A stretch of DNA of 64,000 bases from Amycolatopsis arida. Its GTDB lineage: Bacteria > Actinomycetota > Actinomycetes > Mycobacteriales > Pseudonocardiaceae. Within the stretch, counting starts at the first letter, position 1. Each line of letters begins with the position of its first letter. Location: NCBI RefSeq assembly GCF_900115565.1, contig NZ_FOWW01000013.1:54618-118617 (forward strand), given 5' to 3'. Positions 1-10,899 of this stretch are shown here, in pieces. The notes beneath the pieces are model-generated. The model searched no databases. It saw only the letters and a list, made by a program, of their open reading frames with translations, and was not told the DNA's origin. The translations under genes and the position numbers were made by a program.

Positions 1-386
1 CGCGCACCCGATCGCGCCCGCGCCCTCGCCGAAGGGGTGCCGCGCCGAGCCACGACTCGCCGCGGCACCCGACCGGTGGCGGCCGAACGGCACTTGAATA
101 TCCACCTCGGACGGTGAGGCGGAGCTGTCCGGGCCGTCGACGACACCTCGCATCCGCTCGCCGCGGGGCGGGCCGGTGCCCGCGGGTCACCACTCCCGGT
201 CGCGGCCGTGGCGGGTTGCGCCGGCCGAACGCCCAGGTCGGCGGCTCCAGGCAAGGGTTCGCGGAAACATCCGACCGGTGTTATGACCGAGCTGAGATAT
301 CCCTTTTCACCCGGTCGAGTGATACGAATCTCGTGACCAAGACACTCCCTGCGCGAGAAATCGCGTGTCTTCGGAATCGAGGAACC
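1..386. other. Upstream region with no supported gene
   Basis: No protein with recognisable domain content was seen here on either strand. The reading frame of the downstream protease stays open through most of this stretch, but the translation is arginine-rich and lacks family features before the signal peptide at 387, so I treat it as non-coding. Promoter elements were not resolved. Confidence 0.4.
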
Positions 387-1106
387 GTGCGAATCACCAG
401 ACTGTTCCCTGCGCTCCTGGCCGCGTTGCTCTCCCTGCTCGCCATGGCCCCCAGCGGATCCGCGGCACCCGCGCCACCATCGTCGGACGGCGGCGCCACG
501 CCGTACATCATCGGCGGGAGCTACGCGAGCAACGCCCCGTGGGCGGCGCGGCTGTTCTCCAACGGCCGGCAGACGTGCACCGCCACCATCATCGCGCCCA
601 CCTGGATCCTCACCGCGAAGCACTGCGTGAGCCGCGGCGCGCTGTCGTTCCGCATCGGCAGCCTCGACCAGACCAGCGGCGGCACGGTGGCCAACGGCGT
701 GCAGACCTACAACCATTCCTCCGACCTCTCGCTGGTCCGGCTCGACCGCTCGGTGTCGGCGACCTACGCCCGTCTCGGCGGGCCGGGCTCGGTCACCGTG
801 GGCCAGACCGTGCAGGTGTACGGCTGGGGCGCCACGTCCCGGTGCGGTTCGGAGATCAACTGCCAGTCGCGGTACCTGAAGGTCGCCAACCTGACGGTGA
901 GCGGCGGCTGCGGCGACGCCTACGGCGGCGCGGCGATCTGCGCCCGCCCCGGTGACGGCATCACCGCCGGCGGTGACTCCGGCGGCGCGATGATGTCGAA
1001 CGGCGTGCAGGTCGGCGTGGCCTCCACCAGCGACCGGCGGTCCATCACCGCGTACACCAACGTGACGCGGTACCGGTCCTGGATCCAGTCGATCGCCGGG
1101 GTCTGA
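387..1106 (+). CDS. Secreted trypsin-like serine protease (S1 family)
   Basis: A 239-residue exported endopeptidase of the chymotrypsin fold, expected to cut proteins outside the cell. The GTG at 387 is chosen because it follows a GAGGAA ribosome site and opens directly with a signal peptide (basic VRITR, then a Leu/Ala core to about residue 27). The mature enzyme would begin near IIGG (41-44), the classic trypsin N-terminus. The catalytic triad is visible: His79 in TAKHC, Asp113 in SSDLSLVRL, Ser198 in GDSGG. Paired cysteines (64/80 and others) fit disulfides. Length matches small Streptomyces-type trypsins. The gene stands alone and is followed by a strong hairpin. Substrate preference was not determined. 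Confidence 0.9.
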   Translation: MRITRLFPALLAALLSLLAMAPSGSAAPAPPSSDGGATPYIIGGSYASNAPWAARLFSNGRQTCTATIIAPTWILTAKHCVSRGALSFRIGSLDQTSGGTVANGVQTYNHSSDLSLVRLDRSVSATYARLGGPGSVTVGQTVQVYGWGATSRCGSEINCQSRYLKVANLTVSGGCGDAYGGAAICARPGDGITAGGDSGGAMMSNGVQVGVASTSDRRSITAYTNVTRYRSWIQSIAGV

Positions 1107-1118
1107 CCCCGCTGGCTC

Positions 1119-1152
1119 GCCGGGCGCCGGGTCCTCGACTCCGGCGCCCGGC
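1119..1152 (+). terminator. GC-rich hairpin after the trypsin gene
   Basis: A perfect 12-bp stem, GCCGGGCGCCGG paired with CCGGCGCCCGGC, with a 10-nt loop, begins 12 bp after the protease stop. There is no U-tract, as is common in actinomycetes. Confidence 0.65.
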
Positions 1153-1203
1153 CCGCGCACGGGACGGACGGTCCGGTCGCGCGAGCGCACATCCGGGGTT
1201 GCC

Positions 1204-1580
1204 GGCCGGTCCCGCCCGGCGCCGGACGTCGTTGGCGACGACGAACACCTTGGCGAGCTCGTGGATGAACAGCACGGTGGCCAGCCCGAGCAGCCCGAAC
1301 ACCGCCAGCGGGACGAGGCTGAGCACGATCGTCGCGGATGCCGATGACGCCGAGCACCGCGTGGTCGTGCTCGACGACGGCGACCGTGGCGGCGGCGTCC
1401 GGCAAGCGGGTCATCGCTGGGTGTCCACAGTGGAGCGTCCTTCGTAAATGGTCCCGTCGCTGGCCACGCGCTCTCCGGCACGCGCCAGCATCCGGTCGCC
1501 CACGCGCAGCTCGTCAATCTCACGCCCGTCGCTGTGTTCGGGCAGGAATGGCCGGGGCTGCTCGTGGATGCCGGCCGCGG
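1204..1580 (-). pseudogene. Heavy-metal P1B-type ATPase remnant
   Basis: Three separated pieces of one heavy-metal transporting P-type ATPase are readable on the minus strand. About 1580-1417 gives an actuator-domain stretch (DELRVGDRMLARAGERVASDG, then EGRSTVD) that runs into a stop. About 1414-1328 in another frame gives an N/P-domain-like piece (VVEHDHAVLGVIGIRD). 1326-1204 gives a C-terminal membrane segment ending in an HELAKVFVVANDVRR tail. The spacing is far too short for the roughly 650-residue family, so large internal deletions and frameshifts have occurred. The metal cannot be assigned because the CPx segment is missing. It is a dead gene next to an intact tetR; whether that regulator once served it is unknown. 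Confidence 0.6.
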
Positions 1581-1590
1581 GCCCAGTGGG

Positions 1591-2205
1591 TCAGCTCGTG
1601 CGGGGGAGCAGGCCGTTGGCGATGGCGTCGGTGGCGGTGGCCAGCAGCCGGCGCAGCTCCGCCTCGTCCCGGCGCAGCGCGTCGGGACGCCAGGCGAGGC
1701 TGATGATGCCGTTCCAGGCCGCCCACAGGACGGTGGCGACCCGCTCCGGGTCGTGCGCCCGCAACTCGCCCGCCTCGATGCCCGCGCGCAGCGCGGCGAC
1801 CAGGCGCTGGTTCTGCTCGTCGACCGAGCGGGCGAGCCGCTCGGCCAGCTCGTGCCCGGCCTGGTACTGCCCGGGGGAGTTGGGGAAGGCCAGCATCCGG
1901 AAGTAGTCGGGGTAGGCGAGGTAGAACGCCAGGTACTCGTCGGCGGCGGCGTAGATCGTCTCGAGCGGTCCGGCGTCGGAGAGGTAGGCGCGGTCCATGT
2001 AGTCGCGGTCGACCTCCAGCGCGCGCTCGACCACCGCCGCGTGCAGCCCGGCCTTCGACCCGAAGTGGTTGTAGATGGACCCGACGGCGACACCGGCGCG
2101 CTCGGCGATCTCCTCCACGGTCACCTCGTCGGCCGACCGCTCGCCGAAGATCTCCTCCGCCGCGCGCAGCAGCTTGTTCAGGGTGCGCTCCTTGCGCGGA
2201 TCCAT
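1591..2205 (-). CDS. TetR/AcrR family transcriptional regulator
   Basis: A 204-residue one-component repressor. The N-terminal HTH is clear (residues about 12-55: AAEEIFGERSADEVTVEEIA, then AGVAVGSIYNHFGSK). It is followed by an all-helical ligand-binding domain with several aromatic residues. The start ATG at 2205 places the HTH at the expected distance from the N-terminus. It is divergent from the amine oxidase operon beginning at 2349, so it most likely controls that operon and itself from the 143-bp gap. The ligand is unknown. It overlaps nothing and is the intact neighbour of the ATPase wreck. Confidence 0.85.
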   Translation of the reverse strand: MDPRKERTLNKLLRAAEEIFGERSADEVTVEEIAERAGVAVGSIYNHFGSKAGLHAAVVERALEVDRDYMDRAYLSDAGPLETIYAAADEYLAFYLAYPDYFRMLAFPNSPGQYQAGHELAERLARSVDEQNQRLVAALRAGIEAGELRAHDPERVATVLWAAWNGIISLAWRPDALRRDEAELRRLLATATDAIANGLLPRTS

Positions 2206-2348
2206 CGCGTCCTTCCGTCGGCGCGCCGGCCGGCGAGGCCGAGGCGTTGCACCGCTGCCACCTGCCGGGCTAGCCTATCCGCCCGACTTCATGTAATGCT
2301 TGCAAAAACTCCGTCAGGGTCGCGCCCCGCGAACGAAGGGACCAGCTG

Positions 2349-3740
2349 ATGGCCATCTCCACCGAGCGCGCCGACGTCGTCGTGGTCGGCGCCGGCATCT
2401 CGGGACTGGTCGCCGCCACGCGGCTGGCCGCCGCCGGGCACGACGTGCGCGTGCTGGAGGCCCGCGACCGGGTCGGCGGCCGCACCCTCAACGCCGACCT
2501 CGGAGACGGCAAGATCGTCGAGGTCGGTGGCCAGTTCACCGGTCCGGGCCAGTACGCCATCCAGCGGGTGGCCGCCGAGTTGGGCGTGTCCACCTTCGCG
2601 ACCCACGACACCGGAGCCAGCCTGCTGGAGCTGAACGGGCGGGCCCGGCGCTGGCTCGTGGGGCGTCCCTGGATCGGGGTGACGCCGACGGTGTCCTACC
2701 TGCGGGCGCAGCGCGCGCTCGACCGCATGGCGCGCCGGGTGCCGGCCGAGGCGCCGTGGCTGGCCCCCGACGCCGCCAGGTGGGACGGCCAGACACTGGG
2801 CTCGTGGCTGCGCCGGCACGTGCGCTCGCCGCGGGCCCGCACGCTGCTGACCATGGCGGTGCGCGCAGTGTGGTCGATCGAGCCCGACGACGTCTCCCTG
2901 CTGCACATCCTCGCGTGCATCAGCGCGGGGGAGAGCCTGCGACGGCTGGTGTCCACCCGCGCCGGTGCCCAGCAGGACCGCTTCGTCGGCGGCTCCCAGC
3001 GCATCGCCGAGCTCCTCGCCGAGCGCCTGCCCGAACCGCCCCGGCTCGGCCACCCGGTGCGGCGGATCGTCCAGGACGGCGACCGGGTCACCGTCCACGC
3101 GGACGGCCTGACCGTCTCGACCCACCGGGTCGTCGTCACGGCCCCCCCGATGCTGGCCAGCCGCATCGACTACCAACCGGCGCTGCCACCCGGCCGCGCA
3201 CAGCTGCTGGCTCGCACCCCGCAGGGCACCACGCTGAAGTGTCTGGCCGTCTACGCCGAGCCGTTCTGGCGGCGGACCGGGCTCTCCGGTCAGGTCGCCT
3301 CGGACACCGGCCCGGTCGGCGCCGCGTTCGACAACTCGCCGCCGGACGGTGACCCCGGAATCCTGCTCGGCTTCGTCGTCGGCGGGCACGCCCGGCGCCT
3401 GCTCGACCTGCCCCCCGCCGATCGCCGCGCCGCCGTGCTGACCTGTTTCGCCCGGTGGTTTGGCGCGGAAGCGCTGACCCCGCAACGGTTCCTGGTCGGC
3501 TCGTGGTCCGAAGAGGAGTGGACGCGCGGTTGCTACGCGGGCTACTTCACGCCCGGCACGTGGACGTCACACGGGCCGTGGCTGCGCCGGCCGCACGGCC
3601 GGATCCACTGGGCGGGCGCCGAGACGGCCACCCGCTGGATTGGGTTCATGGACGGCGCGGTCACCGCGGGGGAGCGTGCCGCCGGCGAGGTGTGCGCGGC
3701 GTTGCGCGCCGAGGGCGCGGTGAGCGAGGTGGCGCGGTGA
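2349..3740 (+). CDS. FAD-dependent amine oxidase (flavin monoamine oxidase family)
   Basis: 463 residues, the usual length of a flavin amine oxidase, which oxidises a C-N bond of an amine with O2 to give an imine or aldehyde plus H2O2. The FAD dinucleotide site is at residues about 8-40 (VVVGAGISGLVAATRL, then a glutamate ending strand 2 in VLEARDRVGGRT). The family C-terminal flavin motif IHWAGAETATRWIGFMDGAV sits near residues 422-441, with a preceding aromatic-rich cage. The ATG at 2349 follows GAAGGGACC. It overlaps the next gene by 4 bp (GTGA), so it heads a three-gene operon with a small membrane protein and a SnoaL-like protein. The amine substrate is unknown. Confidence 0.88.
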   Translation: MAISTERADVVVVGAGISGLVAATRLAAAGHDVRVLEARDRVGGRTLNADLGDGKIVEVGGQFTGPGQYAIQRVAAELGVSTFATHDTGASLLELNGRARRWLVGRPWIGVTPTVSYLRAQRALDRMARRVPAEAPWLAPDAARWDGQTLGSWLRRHVRSPRARTLLTMAVRAVWSIEPDDVSLLHILACISAGESLRRLVSTRAGAQQDRFVGGSQRIAELLAERLPEPPRLGHPVRRIVQDGDRVTVHADGLTVSTHRVVVTAPPMLASRIDYQPALPPGRAQLLARTPQGTTLKCLAVYAEPFWRRTGLSGQVASDTGPVGAAFDNSPPDGDPGILLGFVVGGHARRLLDLPPADRRAAVLTCFARWFGAEALTPQRFLVGSWSEEEWTRGCYAGYFTPGTWTSHGPWLRRPHGRIHWAGAETATRWIGFMDGAVTAGERAAGEVCAALRAEGAVSEVAR

Positions 3741-4140
3741 CCGAACGCGGCTGGCGGTGGATCCTGCTGCCCCTCGGCGGGGGCCACGTGGCGTTGGCCG
3801 GGTGGGCGGCCCTGCACCCTCCTCCTTCACGGTGGTCCTGGCGAACTTCGGTCCGGCCAACGAGCACCTCGTCCGTGACTTCGCCGCCTGCGCGGCCACC
3901 TTCGGCCTGGGACTGCTGCTCGGCTGGCGGGTGCCGCGGTGGCGGACCTTCGCGCTGGTCATGGCCGCGCTGTGGAACGGCTTCCACGCGCTCGGGCACC
4001 TCTACGACATCGGTGAGGCCGAGCCCGCGATCGTCGGCCCGATCGAGGCCGGCGCGCTGATCGCCATGACCGCCCTGCTTGGCTGGCTCGCCCGAGCCAG
4101 CGCCCGCCACGCACCGAAAGGGACGCCCGATGACCGATGA
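3737..4140 (+). pseudogene. Small 4-TM membrane protein interrupted by one frameshift
   Basis: The GTG at 3737 overlaps the amine oxidase stop and opens a frame with a first membrane helix (WRWILLPLGGGHVALAGWAAL). Near 3828, in ACCCTCCTCCTT, the frame must shift by one base. The second frame then runs to 4140 with the family-like motif NEHLVRD, two or three further helices and GLHLYD-like residues (FHALGHLYDIGE). Joined, this gives about 133 residues, typical of small four-helix actinobacterial membrane proteins of unknown function. Both halves are well conserved in character, so this is either a recent mutation or a one-base sequence error. It lies inside a tightly overlapping operon. Confidence 0.6.
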
Positions 4141-4582
4141 CGGCCGCCTCGCCAGCCTCGCCGAGCGCTACGGCGCGGCGTGGAACGCCCACGACCTCGA
4201 CGCGATCATGGCGCTGCACACCGAGCGCACCACCTTCCGCCTGCACCTGCTCGGGGCACCCGACGTCGTCGGGAGGGACGCGGTCCGCGCCGCGTTCGCC
4301 GGGCTGCTCGGGGTGTGGCCGGACATCCACTTCCGCCCCGAGCGCCTGTCCTTCGGCGCGGGCCTCGTCGTGCACCAGTGCGTGATCTCCGGCACCCTCG
4401 CCGCGCCCATGCCGTTCGGCGCGTGGGTCGCCCAGCCCACCGGCGAACGAATCCAGTTCACCGGCGTCGACGTCATCACCGTCGCCGACGGCCTGGTGCA
4501 CCGCAAGGACACCTACCTCGACATCGCCGCCGCCCAGCACCAACTCGGGTTGTTCGACGAGCCGGCCGCCGCCGCGGGGTGA
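4130..4582 (+). CDS. SnoaL-like / NTF2-fold protein (polyketide-cyclase-like)
   Basis: 150 residues with the SnoaL/NTF2 cone fold pattern. It opens with LAERYGAAWNAHDLDAIMAL, followed by a loop with H and a GRDAVRAAFAGLLGVWPDIHF segment, then beta strands ending YLDIAAAQHQLGL. Such proteins isomerise or cyclise small organic molecules, or are catalytically silent; the specific role cannot be told. The ATG at 4130 overlaps the preceding membrane-protein frame by 11 bp, which argues for translational coupling with the amine oxidase operon. Confidence 0.8.
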   Translation: MTDDGRLASLAERYGAAWNAHDLDAIMALHTERTTFRLHLLGAPDVVGRDAVRAAFAGLLGVWPDIHFRPERLSFGAGLVVHQCVISGTLAAPMPFGAWVAQPTGERIQFTGVDVITVADGLVHRKDTYLDIAAAQHQLGLFDEPAAAAG

Positions 4583-4641
4583 GCGCGGCCGGGCACCGAC
4601 GGCTCCTCGCGCTGGTGCGCCTCGGCGCCGACGACGAAAAC

Positions 4642-4677
4642 TTGATTCATTCCAGAAAATAGGGCAGACTGTCGGAC
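4642..4677 (+). promoter_or_regulatory. furA promoter with likely Fur box
   Basis: An AT-rich patch, TTGATT (4642-4647) then a 17-bp spacer and CAGACT (4665-4670), puts the transcription start at or within a few bases of the furA GTG at 4678, so the mRNA is probably leaderless. The spacer TCATTCCAGAAAAT closely resembles the AT-rich operator known upstream of mycobacterial furA, where FurA autoregulates. The resemblance is from memory; binding is inferred. Confidence 0.6.
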
Positions 4678-7376
<2,699 letters not shown>

Positions 7377-7382
7377 TCCCGA

Positions 7383-7419
7383 TGTCCGGGTCGGCCGCCC
7401 GCCGCGGCCGGCCCGGACA
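7383..7419 (+). terminator. Terminator hairpin after katG
   Basis: A 15-bp inverted repeat, TGTCCGGGTCGGCCG with CGGCCGGCCCGGACA and one G-T wobble, surrounds a 7-nt loop just after the katG stop. No U-tract. Confidence 0.7.
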
Positions 7420-7594
7420 CTCCGTTCGGCGGGATGTGATCCCGGTCGGCGCGGGGTAACCTGCCGGGCAGCCTTCACCGACTCTCGTCTTCCCCTGTGC
7501 GGGTCCAGCCCTGTTGGCGGCTGGCCCGCGTGAGGAACGGACGGGACGTCGCGGAGCCGCTCGGATCACCGGGTGCGACAGGAGAGGACACGGC

Positions 7595-9013
7595 GTGCCC
7601 TTCCCCCGACGACGAACGGTCGCCTCCGGTGTGGTCGTCACGCTGATCGCGGGCCTGACCGCGGTCTGGGCGCCCGCGCCGGCTTCGGGCGAGGCCGGCG
7701 CCGACATCCGCGCGCGGCTGGAGCGGATCGAGGGCCTCACGGTGGTGTCGGAGTCGCCGACCCCGCCGCCGGGCTACCGGTTCTTCGTCCTGTCCTTCCG
7801 GCAACCGACCGACCACCGCGACCCCGCCGCCGGCACCTTCGAGCAGCGCTTCCAACTCCTGCACCGGTCGGTCGACCGGCCCATGGTGCTGCACACCACC
7901 GGCTACGGCATGCCGGAGCGGGCGTTCCGCTCCGAGCCGGCGCGGCTGGTCGATGGCAACCAGATCTCCACCGAGCAGCGGTTCTTCACCCCGTCGCGAC
8001 CGGAGCCGGCGAACTGGGAGCATCTCACCATCTGGCAGGCGGCCACGGACCACCATCGCATCGTGCGCGCGCTGAAACGGGTCTACCGCGAGCCGTGGAT
8101 CTCCACCGGCGCCAGCAAGGGCGGCATGACCTCCGTCTACCACCGCCGGTTCTACCCCCACGACGTCGCCGGTGTCGCCGCCTACGTGGCGCCGAACGAC
8201 CGGATCAACCCGGCCGACCACGCCTACGACCGGTTCTTCGATCGCGTCGGCGGCGATCCCGCGTGCCGGCGGGCGCTCGCGGACGTGCAGCGGGAGGCCC
8301 TCCGGCGCCGGCCGGAGCTCGTGGAGCGGTACCAGGCGTGGGCGGCCGCGGAGAACCGGACCTTCCACCAGGTCCTGGGCACCGTCGACAAAGCGTTCGA
8401 GATGACGGTGCTGGATCTGGTTTGGGCGTTCTGGCAGTACGGCACCGAGGCCGACTGCGCCACCGTTCCGGCCATCACCGCCACCACCGACGCGATCTAC
8501 GAGTTCGTCGACCGCGTGGTCGACTGGTCCTTCTACACCGATCAGGGCGTGCTGCCCTACGCGCCGTACTACTACCAGGCGGCGACCCAACTCGGCGCGC
8601 CCTCGCTGCGCTTCCGGCACCTGCGGCACCTGATGCACTACCCACCGAGCTTCTACGGGCCCAACTCGAACCTCCCGCCCCGGCTCCGCCGCCACCACGA
8701 CCCGTGGCCGATGATCGACGTCGACACCTGGGTCCGCACCCGGTCCAGCCGGATGCTGTTCGTCTACGGTGCCAACGACCCGTGGGGCGCGGAGCCGTTC
8801 GTCCCGAGCCGGCACGACTCCTACCGTTTCACCGCGCCGGGCGCGAATCACGGTGCCGACATCTCCGCCCTGCCGCCCGGTGAACGTGACCGGGCCACCG
8901 CCGCCCTCCTCCGCTGGGCCGACGTGGATTCCCAGCCGGCCACCGCCCGCTCGGCCCCGACGGAGCTCGACGAGGCCGAGCGGGAGCTGCGCCGCGAACG
9001 AAGGCCACGGTAG
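7595..9013 (+). CDS. Secreted tripeptidyl aminopeptidase (peptidase family S37)
   Basis: 472 residues with a signal peptide (VPFPRRRTVASGVVVTLIAG, cleavage near 30) and an alpha/beta-hydrolase fold of the PS-10 family. These enzymes release N-terminal tri- or tetrapeptides, often before proline. The nucleophile elbow is GASKGGM, the acid is in YGANDPWG and the histidine in GANHGAD. Spacing and the many Tyr/Trp residues agree with S37 proteins of Streptomyces. The GTG at 7595 is preceded by GGAGAGG at 7580; upstream codons are arginine-rich with no signal features. A monocistronic gene converging on the hydrolase at 9053. Confidence 0.85.
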   Translation: MPFPRRRTVASGVVVTLIAGLTAVWAPAPASGEAGADIRARLERIEGLTVVSESPTPPPGYRFFVLSFRQPTDHRDPAAGTFEQRFQLLHRSVDRPMVLHTTGYGMPERAFRSEPARLVDGNQISTEQRFFTPSRPEPANWEHLTIWQAATDHHRIVRALKRVYREPWISTGASKGGMTSVYHRRFYPHDVAGVAAYVAPNDRINPADHAYDRFFDRVGGDPACRRALADVQREALRRRPELVERYQAWAAAENRTFHQVLGTVDKAFEMTVLDLVWAFWQYGTEADCATVPAITATTDAIYEFVDRVVDWSFYTDQGVLPYAPYYYQAATQLGAPSLRFRHLRHLMHYPPSFYGPNSNLPPRLRRHHDPWPMIDVDTWVRTRSSRMLFVYGANDPWGAEPFVPSRHDSYRFTAPGANHGADISALPPGERDRATAALLRWADVDSQPATARSAPTELDEAERELRRERRPR

Positions 9014-9052
9014 CGCGGGGACAGCGGGAGGCGGGTGGGGCCGCCGCCGATG

Positions 9053-9886
9053 CTAGGCGCGCAGGAACTCCAGGATCGGCTGGGTCTGGCCGATGATGGC
9101 GTGGCCGACGTCGGGCAGCACGGTCACGCTCGCGTGCGGCACGCTGCGGTTCACACGCTCGGCCGTGTCGTAGGAGTCGAACATCGCGTCGCGCCCGCCG
9201 ACGATCACCAGCACCGGCATGGTCAGCCTTCGCAGGGCGTCGTCGGGGAACACGGGCAGCCGGTCCCGGCGGGGCAGGAAGTGCGTGAACGTCTGCTCGA
9301 GGTACTCGGCGACCTCCGGTGTCGCCCTGGTGTCGACGCCCGCGACCGCCTTGATCGAGCGGCGGGTGCCCCACCGCCCGAACGGCTTGTACAGCAGGAC
9401 CTTGAGGAGGAACCCGATCTTCTGGCGGCCGACGCCACCCGGGCACAGCAGCGCGAGCTTCTCGACTCGATCCGGTTGCCGTGTCGCGTAGTCGAGCGCC
9501 AGCCACCCGCCGAGTGATGCCCCGACGACCGCGGCGCGGTCGAGCCCGAGGTGGTCCAGAACGTCGTCCAGCCACCGGGCGTAGGCAGGGGAATCCAGCG
9601 GCGGGCGCGCGGGCGCGGAGAGTCCCGGTTCGCCGATCATGTCGACGGCGTGGACGCGGAAGTGCTGGGCCCATGCCGGAACGTCGCCCATCCACATCGT
9701 CGCGTTCGAGCCCGATCCGTGGAACAGCAGGAGCGGCGGCGCGTCACGGGGGCCGCACACGAGGACGAACGTGTCGCCCTCACGGGTCGGGACGCGGAGA
9801 CGCTCGGCCGGGACGGGCCAGTGCACGAGGGTGTGCTCGTAGCGGCGCAGGATCTCCCGCTCGCCGGCCTCGGTCTTGTAGATCAC
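9053..9886 (-). CDS. Alpha/beta hydrolase
   Basis: 277 residues. The fold is clear: oxyanion HGSGSNATMW, nucleophile elbow VVGASLGGWLAL (Ser about 128), acid in VGGRDAMFD, histidine in VGHAI. It is likely an esterase, lactonase or similar carboxyl/C-C hydrolase; the substrate cannot be read from sequence. It begins 4 bp inside the end of the upstream HTH gene (ATGA overlap), so the two are co-translated and the regulator probably senses something the hydrolase makes or destroys. Confidence 0.82.
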   Translation of the reverse strand: MIYKTEAGEREILRRYEHTLVHWPVPAERLRVPTREGDTFVLVCGPRDAPPLLLFHGSGSNATMWMGDVPAWAQHFRVHAVDMIGEPGLSAPARPPLDSPAYARWLDDVLDHLGLDRAAVVGASLGGWLALDYATRQPDRVEKLALLCPGGVGRQKIGFLLKVLLYKPFGRWGTRRSIKAVAGVDTRATPEVAEYLEQTFTHFLPRRDRLPVFPDDALRRLTMPVLVIVGGRDAMFDSYDTAERVNRSVPHASVTVLPDVGHAIIGQTQPILEFLRA

Positions 9887-10302
9887 GACTCGAGCACCGC
9901 CTGCGCGTACTCGAGGAGCTGCCTGGTGTCGGCCAGGCCGCCAATGATGATGATCTTCATTCGTGCCCTTTCCTCGTCATAGACCGTCTCCACCCGGAGC
10001 GGCTGGTCGCCAGGATGGCTGCGCACCGCGGTGAGCAGGGTGCTGACGCGGTGGGCCGTCTCCGGGGCGACCGCGTCGATCTCGACGACGCTCGACACGT
10101 CGACGTGCCGGTGTCGCCGAACGTCGGGTGGGTCCGTCACCGGTGCGCCGACGAACGCCTCGAGGTCCGCACGCATGATGCGGTACTGCTTCCCGATGCG
10201 GACCGCCCGCAGCCGCCCGTCGCGCACGTAGCCGCGCACGGTGCGCACGTGCAGCCCGAGCCGCTCGGCCACCTCTTCCGTCGAGTAGAGCGGGGTGGAC
10301 AT
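9883..10302 (-). CDS. Excisionase-type HTH regulator with extra C-terminal domain
   Basis: 139 residues. Residues 5-50 form a MerR/excisionase-like winged HTH (YSTEEVAERLGLHVRTVRGYVRDGRL, AVRIGKQYRI). The remaining ~85 residues form an alpha/beta module with a hydrophobic strand (MKIIIIGG) that I do not recognise by name. It resembles fusions in which an Xis-like DNA reader is joined to a sensor. First gene of a two-gene operon with an alpha/beta hydrolase. The start ATG at 10302 directly abuts a 10-bp inverted repeat that is probably its own operator. Confidence 0.75.
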   Translation of the reverse strand: MSTPLYSTEEVAERLGLHVRTVRGYVRDGRLRAVRIGKQYRIMRADLEAFVGAPVTDPPDVRRHRHVDVSSVVEIDAVAPETAHRVSTLLTAVRSHPGDQPLRVETVYDEERARMKIIIIGGLADTRQLLEYAQAVLES

Positions 10303-10357
10303 GTTGTTACCCTAACGGCCTCTTGTGGGCGCTTCGTAGGTAATTTTGGGTAACAAC
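10303..10357. promoter_or_regulatory. Widely spaced perfect inverted repeat, likely autoregulatory operator
   Basis: GTTGTTACCC at 10303-10312 and GGGTAACAAC at 10348-10357 are perfect 10-bp complements 35 bp apart. The first arm starts one base upstream of the HTH gene's start codon and the second lies in its presumed promoter. Arms this far apart suit two dimers on one helix face or a DNA loop. Binding by the 9883-10302 product is inferred. Confidence 0.6.
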
Positions 10358-10558
10358 CAGGAGCAGTGGTTCGAGCGTGTCGCGGGGCGCGAAGCGCGCC
10401 ACCGTGGCGATCGCGATGAACCGGACCGAGCGCTGAACAACCAAGACGATGGGTAGGACAGGAAGCCGAGGGCACGCTCGTGCATCCGGCCCTCAGTCGG
10501 TTTTGACGGCGACGGCGGGGTGATCTCGAAGCGGGAATCCCTGGCCGGCTCGGAGGCG

Positions 10559-10795
10559 TCAGCCGCCGAGGTCGTCCAGTCGGCGCAGGTACTCGTCCCG
10601 GTCGAGCTGGCCCGCGGCGTAGCGTCGGCGCAGCTCGGCCCGCGCGGGGTCCTCGAGCGGTGCTGCCGGCCGGTTGGTCAGCGAGCGCACGAGCCAGACG
10701 ATGCCGAGCACGGCCAGGGTGAGCACCGCCAGCCCCACCAGGCCCCAGAGCAGCATCCACCAGCCCATGCCCATCATCCCGTCCATCACGGCCAT
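10559..10795 (-). CDS. SHOCT-domain small membrane protein
   Basis: 78 residues. A Met/Trp-rich N-terminus (MAVMDGMMGMGWWM) enters one membrane helix (about 12-37), followed by a C-terminal SHOCT motif (DPARAELRRRYAAGQLDRDEYLRRLDDL), a short oligomerisation module. Such proteins commonly accompany copper or envelope stress genes in actinomycetes. Divergent from the DUF3105-DUF305 pair across a gap carrying the BlaI-type box. Confidence 0.8.
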   Translation of the reverse strand: MAVMDGMMGMGWWMLLWGLVGLAVLTLAVLGIVWLVRSLTNRPAAPLEDPARAELRRRYAAGQLDRDEYLRRLDDLGG

Positions 10796-10864
10796 CGCCT
10801 CCCGCGCAGTGCTCCAGTGGGTCCGTTCACCCGCCTACCCACCCCACTCGCGTCAATCCTATGC

Positions 10865-10882
10865 TACTAAGGAGGTTAGGTA
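10865..10882. promoter_or_regulatory. Putative BlaI-type operator, copy 1
   Basis: TACTAAGGAGGTTAGGTA, with the dyad CTAA-GGAGG-TTAG at its core, lies between SHOCT (minus) and DUF3105 (plus) and overlaps a TATGCT -10-like hexamer. The 13-bp core CTAAGGAGG(T/C)TAG recurs in reverse orientation before blaI at 15198. Sharing of this box by two divergent promoters is visible; binding by the encoded BlaI is inferred. Confidence 0.6.
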
Positions 10883-10899
10883 TCAGGTGGAGGTGTGTC

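Noticed and set aside
9481..10353. 290-codon plus-strand frame across the hydrolase-HTH operon
   Set aside because: Arg/Gly-rich, no family features, and it overlaps two convincing minus-strand genes.
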